From Erwinia sp. HDF1-3R (GTDB taxonomy: Bacteria > Pseudomonadota > Gammaproteobacteria > Enterobacterales > Enterobacteriaceae): a stretch of 64,000 bases of DNA. The position numbers and the translations under genes are program-made. The stretch covers positions 3,658,001 to 3,722,000 of the forward strand of contig NZ_CP155071.1 of the NCBI RefSeq assembly GCF_039621855.1, read 5' to 3'. Of this stretch, positions 56,231 through 64,000 are shown one piece after another (position 1 is the stretch's first letter; each line of letters opens with the position of its first letter). The notes beneath the pieces are model-generated. The model searched no databases and had not been told where the DNA came from. It worked only from the letters and a program-made list of their open reading frames with translations.

Positions 56231-57166
56231 TTATCGGGCGGTATAGCGCTGCGCGATGGCGGCGATATCCGCAGGCGTGGTGCGACAGCATCCCCCAATC
56301 AGTTTCGCCCCGGCGGCCTGCCAGGCCGTCAGATTATCCGTGAGGGAGCAGGATGACGCATCGCTGTGCCAGCTCTTGCTGACAGCATCATACTGTTCAC
56401 CCGAGTTGGGATAGACCACCAGCGGCTTTGAGGTCAGTGAAGAGAGCGTTTGCAGCGCAGCGGTAACCTTATCCAGCGCGATGCAGTTGATCCCCACCGC
56501 CAGCGCCTGGTCACAGCCGTTAAGATACGTCACGACCTCAGACAGCGGCGTGCCGTCGCTCAGATGCTCGCTGTCCCGTAGCGTAAAGGCAAACCACGCG
56601 GGCGTGCCGGGAAATTCACCCAGCAGCGCGACCAGCGCCCTGATTTCCCCGAAGGAGGGCAGCGTTTCACAGGCCAGAATATCCACGCCAGCGTCCACCA
56701 GCGCGCGAAGGCGGGGGCGATGAAATGCCATCATTTCCGCTTCGGGCAGTGAATAGTCACCGCGATATTCCGAACCATCGGCGAGGAAAGCGCCCCAGGG
56801 GCCGACCGAGCCGGCCACCAGCAGCGTACCCGCATCAGGTTGCGTCGCCAGATAGTCCGTTCTGGCGCGTCGGGCCAGCTCAACGCTTTTTGCTATCAGG
56901 GCCAGCGAAGCCTGTTCATCAAGTCCTCTTTTCGCAAACCCCTGCGGCGTGGCCTGATAGCTGGCGGTAATCGCCACCTGTGCACCGGCGGCGAAATAAT
57001 CGTGATGAACCTGATAAATCAGCTCGGGGTTTTCAATCAGCACCTTTGCAGACCACAGCGAATCGCTGAGATCGCAGCCGCGCGCCTCCAGTTCGGTTGC
57101 CATTGCGCCATCCAGTATCAGGCCAGCGGCGACCCGCGCGGCTATAGAGTGATCAATCTGCGGCAT
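56231..57166 (-). CDS. mmuM: Homocysteine S-methyltransferase
   Basis: MmuM (311 residues) transfers a methyl group from S-methylmethionine to homocysteine, making methionine. The zinc Cys-Cys motif ([14 protein letters not shown]) and ACETLPS are intact, with [15 protein letters not shown] at the start. The start overlaps the mmuP stop by 14 bases, so they form one operon. S-methylmethionine is abundant in plants. Confidence 0.94.
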   Translation of the reverse strand: MPQIDHSIAARVAAGLILDGAMATELEARGCDLSDSLWSAKVLIENPELIYQVHHDYFAAGAQVAITASYQATPQGFAKRGLDEQASLALIAKSVELARRARTDYLATQPDAGTLLVAGSVGPWGAFLADGSEYRGDYSLPEAEMMAFHRPRLRALVDAGVDILACETLPSFGEIRALVALLGEFPGTPAWFAFTLRDSEHLSDGTPLSEVVTYLNGCDQALAVGINCIALDKVTAALQTLSSLTSKPLVVYPNSGEQYDAVSKSWHSDASSCSLTDNLTAWQAAGAKLIGGCCRTTPADIAAIAQRYTAR

Positions 57167-58571
57167 GATGGGTTTTCCTGTTCTGTTCGCGCTTTTTCAG
57201 CAGCTGAGTGAAATAATACGCCCCGTAGCAGATCGCTACGAAAGGCAGGCCAAAGTATAACGCAACGCGCTGTTCAGGATCGAATGCCAGCCCGACGCAG
57301 GCCAGCAGGCAGAGTAAAAAGCCGAGGATCGGGGTAATCGGAAAGAACGGTGCCCGGTACTTCAGCGCTGAGAGCGGTTTTCCTTCACGCAGGTGTGCAC
57401 GGCGGAAAAAATAGTGTGAGGCGCAGATGCTTAGCCAGACGGCAACCACCGCAAAGCCTGATATGGCAGAGAGCGCCACAAAGACCGTATCCGGTGCCAC
57501 GACGCTGGATAACAGCGCCAGCAGACCGCCCAGCATGCTGACTGAGATGGCAATCAGCGGTATGCCACGCCGGGTCAGGCGGGCGAAGCAGCGCGGCAGC
57601 GTTTGCTGATTAGAAAGCGACCAGAGCATCCGCCCTGAGGCGTACAGCCCGGAGTTAGCCGCCGAGAGGATCGCAGTCAGAATAACAAAGTTAAATATAT
57701 CAGCGGCGTAGGGTATGCCTATCTTTTCAAAAACCAGCACAAACGGGCTTTTGACAATCCCTGCCTGATCCATTGGGATCATGGCCGCCAGGATCAGTAC
57801 GGTGCCGATAAAGAAGATAATCAGTCTGGCGACGGTTGTGCGGATCGCCAGCGGCAGCACCCGCTCGGGATCCTCGGTTTCCCCGGCGGCGATACCAATC
57901 AGCTCGGTGCCGGAGAAGGCAAAGTTAACCGCGACCATGGTCATCAGAATCGGTAATCCGCCATGGGGCAGCCAGCCTGAGGCGGTCAGGTTATGAAAGA
58001 ACGGTGCACTGCTGCCATCTTTTAGCGGAATAAAGCCAAACATCGCACCCGCGCCGAGGATAATAAAGGCCAGTATCGTGACGACCTTAATCACCGAGAA
58101 CCAGAATTCCCCTTCGGCGAAAAACCGCGATGAGATAACGTTGAGCATAAAAATCAGCACGCAGAATATCAGGCACCAGAGCCAGACCGGCGACTGGGGG
58201 AACCAGTACTGCATACAGAAGCCGGCGGCGGTCAGGCTGGAGCCCAGCGCAACGGTCCAGGTGAGCCAGTAGAGCCACGCTACGGTATAGCCGGTAGCCG
58301 GACTGAGATAGCGCGCGGCATAGACGTGAAACGCCCCCGTCTCCGGCATCGCGACCGACAGCTCTCCCAGGCTGAGCATTACCAGCCATACCACCAGCGC
58401 ACCGATGATATACGCCAGCAGGGTGCCTGCTGCGCCGGTGGTAGAGATGATGTACCCCGTATTGAAAAACAGACCGGTACCAATGACACCGCCCAGTGAC
58501 AGCATCACCAGATGGCGGGTTTTCATGCTGCGCTTAAATTTTTGCGCATTTTCCTCTTCAGCTTGCTGCAT
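57153..58571 (-). CDS. mmuP: S-methylmethionine permease
   Basis: MmuP (472 residues) is an APC-family inner membrane transporter with twelve predicted membrane segments. The first helix carries the conserved [24 protein letters not shown]. It imports S-methylmethionine for MmuM, encoded just downstream. Confidence 0.92.
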   Translation of the reverse strand: MQQAEEENAQKFKRSMKTRHLVMLSLGGVIGTGLFFNTGYIISTTGAAGTLLAYIIGALVVWLVMLSLGELSVAMPETGAFHVYAARYLSPATGYTVAWLYWLTWTVALGSSLTAAGFCMQYWFPQSPVWLWCLIFCVLIFMLNVISSRFFAEGEFWFSVIKVVTILAFIILGAGAMFGFIPLKDGSSAPFFHNLTASGWLPHGGLPILMTMVAVNFAFSGTELIGIAAGETEDPERVLPLAIRTTVARLIIFFIGTVLILAAMIPMDQAGIVKSPFVLVFEKIGIPYAADIFNFVILTAILSAANSGLYASGRMLWSLSNQQTLPRCFARLTRRGIPLIAISVSMLGGLLALLSSVVAPDTVFVALSAISGFAVVAVWLSICASHYFFRRAHLREGKPLSALKYRAPFFPITPILGFLLCLLACVGLAFDPEQRVALYFGLPFVAICYGAYYFTQLLKKREQNRKTHHAAD

Positions 58572-58729
58572 TTCGCGTTATCCGTATAGACGTCTAAACT
58601 TCCACAATCCAAGCGTTATACCGATTCCGGCAGGCGAAAGCAACGTTACAAAGTGTGAGGAGAGCGGGCGTGATACGGGGTCAGCGCTGCCCTTTCCGAC
58701 AGACGCTGAGAGAGGAAACGGCAGTTTAT

Positions 58730-59065
58730 TTAGCCAAACAGCTGTTCAAGGTAGCGCTCAAGGGCAGCGCGGGAGCTAAAGCCATGGGGAATGCCGTAGT
58801 GGTCCTGACTGTCGCCAGCCAGATACATGGGGAACTGCACGTACTGATCGCAGGTCTTCATATCGGATGCCGGTGGCGCAATGCCGTGGCTTTTTTCCTT
58901 TAAGGTTGGATGGATCACCAGCGCCGTCCGCCCCATCCTCGCTTCGCGGTTAACATAGACATAATTATCGCCTCGGCGATAACCGTAAGCTTTGGTCGTC
59001 ACCGCATCCACTTCAAATCCGGCTTTTTCCAGCACGCGGGCAACTTCATCAGGGCGTAAATACAT
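58730..59065 (-). CDS. ygaC: DUF2002 family protein YgaC
   Basis: A 111-residue protein matching E. coli YgaC almost line by line ([46 protein letters not shown]). Function unknown; E. coli ygaC is reported to be iron-responsive (Fur). It precedes ygaM on the other strand, as in E. coli. Confidence 0.92.
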   Translation of the reverse strand: MYLRPDEVARVLEKAGFEVDAVTTKAYGYRRGDNYVYVNREARMGRTALVIHPTLKEKSHGIAPPASDMKTCDQYVQFPMYLAGDSQDHYGIPHGFSSRAALERYLEQLFG

Positions 59066-59225
59066 GCTTATTCCTCTAAACCAGCAAACGGTGCAACCTT
59101 ACACAGCGTCGGCGCGCAGGGCATTCGGAATAATCCATAAAGCCGTAATTTCACGGTGAAGGTCACTAAAAACTCTAAGGATAGTCTATAGTTAATATTA
59201 CATTTCATTTGCAGGGGAGAGAATA

Positions 59226-59552
59226 ATGTTTAATCGGAAGACTAAAAACGAAGACATTGATATCAATCAGGACGTCACACAGCTGGCAGACACCCTTGAC
59301 GATCTGCTGAAGTCCTACGGCAGTAAAGCGAAAGATGAAGTTGATGGTGCCCGCTCCCGCGCTGAGAAACTGTTAAAAGAAACGCGTGCCAAAGCCAACG
59401 GCGGGAATCGCGTTACCCAGGCGGCGAAAGACGCAGGCGGTCAGGTTGACACTTACGTCCGCGATAAGCCCTGGCACGGCGTGGGCATTGGTGCTGCATT
59501 AGGTATTTTCGTCGGCGCGCTTATCGCGACGACCACCACCTCACGTAACTAA
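59226..59552 (+). CDS. ygaM: DUF883 family membrane-anchored protein YgaM
   Basis: A 108-residue protein: soluble coiled-coil part with a C-terminal membrane segment (GVGIGAALGIFVGALIATTTTSRN). DUF883 proteins such as ElaB bind stationary-phase ribosomes at the inner membrane; the YgaM role is likely similar but unproven. A ribosome site GGGGAG precedes. Confidence 0.92.
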   Translation: MFNRKTKNEDIDINQDVTQLADTLDDLLKSYGSKAKDEVDGARSRAEKLLKETRAKANGGNRVTQAAKDAGGQVDTYVRDKPWHGVGIGAALGIFVGALIATTTTSRN

Positions 59553-59602
59553 CACCGCGTTATCATCCAAATTACGTCTCACGACGCTTAGTTATCATCC
59601 CG

Positions 59603-59635
59603 ATCCTCGCAGCGCCTGCTGCGGGGATTTTTTTT
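59603..59635 (+). terminator. Terminator after ygaM
   Basis: ATCCTCGCAGC-GCCT-GCTGCGGGGAT stem with T run of eight. Confidence 0.85.
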
Positions 59636-59724
59636 ATCCGCCATAAAACCCGTCTCAGCAAGGCTTCATAGCCGCTTCCGCCGCCTTTTTTGACTCACCC
59701 TCCGGGAATTTACAATTTGTGTGG

Positions 59725-59785
59725 TTGCAATAGCCAGGCACTATATCTAGTATTTAGTCATCAACTAAAACACTACATATGGCGA
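59725..59785 (+). promoter_or_regulatory. nrdH promoter with two NrdR boxes
   Basis: -35 TTGCAA (59725-59730), 17 bases, -10 TAGTAT (59748-59753). NrdR box 1 GCACTATATCTAGTAT (59738-59753) overlaps the -10; box 2 ACACTACATATGGCGA (59770-59785) is weaker. The start-to-start distance of 32 bases fits the known NrdR spacing of about three DNA turns. NrdR represses ribonucleotide reductase operons according to dATP levels. Confidence 0.8.
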
Positions 59786-59857
59786 AGCGGCGGCGCAGTC
59801 GCGCATTAAAACTGCATCTGACGAGACGTCAAAGTGACCATAAGGTAAATACGAATC

Positions 59858-60100
59858 ATGCGCATTATTATTTACACAAAAAACAACTGTGTCCAGTGCA
59901 ACGCAACCAAAAACGCGATGGATAAGCAGGGTATCCCTTATCAGCTGGTTAACCTTGATCATGAACCCGATGCCGTTGAAACCCTGAAGGCGATGGGTTA
60001 CCGCCAGGTGCCGGTGGTTATGGCTGAGCAGGATCACTGGAGCGGCTTTCGTCCCGACAAGATTTTAGCACTCAGGCAATCCGCCGCCGTCGGAGCCTGA
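59858..60100 (+). CDS. nrdH: Glutaredoxin-like NrdH redoxin
   Basis: NrdH (80 residues) supplies electrons to the NrdEF ribonucleotide reductase. The redox motif CVQC ([18 protein letters not shown]) and the conserved end [12 protein letters not shown] are intact. First gene of nrdHIEF. Confidence 0.96.
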   Translation: MRIIIYTKNNCVQCNATKNAMDKQGIPYQLVNLDHEPDAVETLKAMGYRQVPVVMAEQDHWSGFRPDKILALRQSAAVGA

Positions 60101-60105
60101 CGCAT

Positions 60106-60488
60106 ATGTCCACGCTGGTTTATTTTTCCAGCCAGTCGGAAAATACGCACCGCTTCGTGATGCGCACCGGTTTGCCCGCACAACGTATCCCGCTGGACGG
60201 ATCAGAATCGCTGCGGGTCGATGAACCCTATATTCTGGTGGTTCCCAGCTATGGCGGAGGGACCAGCCGGGGGGCCGTGCCGCGTCAGGTCATTCAGTTT
60301 CTGAACCTTCTCCCCAACCGACAGCTTATCCGCGGCGTGATTGCTGCCGGTAACCGTAACTTCGGAGAAGCCTACTGCCTTGCCGGCAGCATTATTGCGC
60401 AAAAGTGCGACGTGCCCTGTCTTTATCGCTTCGAGCTTTTGGGCACCGCCGACGACGTCGCAAATGTTTATCAGGGAGTAACCGCATT

Positions 60489-60516
<28 letters not shown>
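60106..60516 (+). CDS. nrdI: Flavodoxin-like NrdI
   Basis: NrdI (136 residues) is an FMN protein that delivers oxidant to build the manganese-tyrosyl radical in Nrd[18 protein letters not shown] (FMN phosphate loop) and [13 protein letters not shown] mark it. It starts 5 bases after nrdH and overlaps nrdE. Confidence 0.95.
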
Positions 60517-63645
<3,129 letters not shown>

Positions 63646-64000
63646 TTTCCTCCGCGATGGCTGAATTCTTCAGCCATCGTTTAGTTTTGACCGTTAATAT
63701 TGATTTTTATTAATCGTCCGTTCAATAAAAAAACCAAAGCCAAATTCAAATCATTCCCCGGGTTATTATTTCCTGTCAGCCGATGTGCAGAGGGGGAATA
63801 TCACTGCCGCCCAACAGCCAATTACGGCCGGAATATTACTTTTTTTTCGCCATCATCAATTCTCCGCAATCCCTTACCCCTTCTGGCCTTTCGGGAGATT
63901 GTGGTCTCAGCGATAATTTCCTAACGCCCTTGCAAGGGTTGTCTCAGATTCTCAGTGTGCTAGGGTATAGGCCGCTAATATTCTATCAGGACACAGGAAA
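63646..64000 (+). other. Region after nrdF
   Basis: Holds the nrdF terminator (63655-63679, CGATGGCTGA/TCAGCCATCG) and about 310 bases with no gene. In E. coli proV follows nrdF with a long control region, so this is probably the proU promoter area; proV itself lies outside the window. Confidence 0.5.
63655..63685 (+). terminator. Terminator after nrdF
   Basis: CGATGGCTGA-ATTCT-TCAGCCATCG, 10-bp stem followed by TTTAGTTTT. Confidence 0.75.

Larger units (their letters stand above)
59553..59857 (+). other. Intergenic region ygaM-nrdH: terminator and nrd promoter
   Basis: A 305-base region holding the ygaM terminator (59603-59635) and the NrdR-controlled nrd promoter. No gene seen. Confidence 0.6.

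Overview
The window is chromosomal DNA from an enterobacterium, most likely a plant-associated member of the Erwiniaceae (Erwinia or Pantoea type). The core proteins and their order follow the Escherichia coli map: yfhL-acpS-pdxJ-recO-era-rnc-lepB-lepA-rseC-rseB-rseA-rpoE-nadB-trmN6-srmB-grcA-ung-grpE-nadK-recN-bamE-rnfH-ratA-smpB-ssrA, and later ygaC-ygaM-nrdHIEF. The accessory genes include two candidate type III effectors. The genus is an inference.

Region 1 (1-14256) begins with the tail end of a family 25 glycosyltransferase gene. A minus-strand contractile-tail cluster follows: tail fibre, baseplate, spike, hub, tape measure, tail chaperone with a probable -1 frameshift, tube, sheath and neck terminator. 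The lysis genes (Rz/Rz1, SAR-type endolysin, pinholin-like holin), a Q-type antiterminator and an S24-family repressor come next. No terminase, portal, capsid, replication or integrase gene is present, and the lysis genes directly abut the tail genes. This fits an R-type tailocin rather than an intact prophage. A four-copy palindromic repeat and a bidirectional terminator lie in the late-control region.

Region 2 (14377-35658) is conserved housekeeping DNA: cofactor synthesis, ribosome and RNA processing, signal peptidase, the sigma-E regulon head (with an rseD-like leader ORF and a sigma-E promoter), NAD synthesis, heat shock (sigma-32 promoter at grpE), SOS (three LexA boxes at recN), outer membrane assembly and trans-translation, ending in tmRNA.

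Region 3 (35659-about 49000) is an island at the tmRNA 3' end. It holds two tandem units of about 2.7 kb. Each carries a tmRNA-end repeat, a decayed P4-type primase fragment with the same internal stop, P4-like iterons and a different toxin/immunity-like gene pair. Unit 1 has an unrecognised glycine-zipper protein and partner. Unit 2 has a CdiA-CT RNase A-like toxin and a CdiI-like immunity protein. After a third repeat come an IS3-family remnant, a truncated third toxin with a membrane partner, an oxalate operon (frc-oxc-yfdV-yfdE) with an EvgA-like box, and a candidate class II microcin with a small membrane protein as likely immunity factor.

Region 4 (49513-64000) holds a RIO-type kinase, a candidate secreted kinase effector, an LEA-like periplasmic protein, a second candidate effector, tsx, speG, a lipoprotein, mmuM-mmuP, ygaC, ygaM and the nrdHIEF class Ib ribonucleotide reductase operon with two NrdR boxes.

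The most interesting material is the inter-bacterial conflict inventory: a tailocin, a tandem cassette array of toxin/immunity pairs at tmRNA, and an apparently unlinked microcin.
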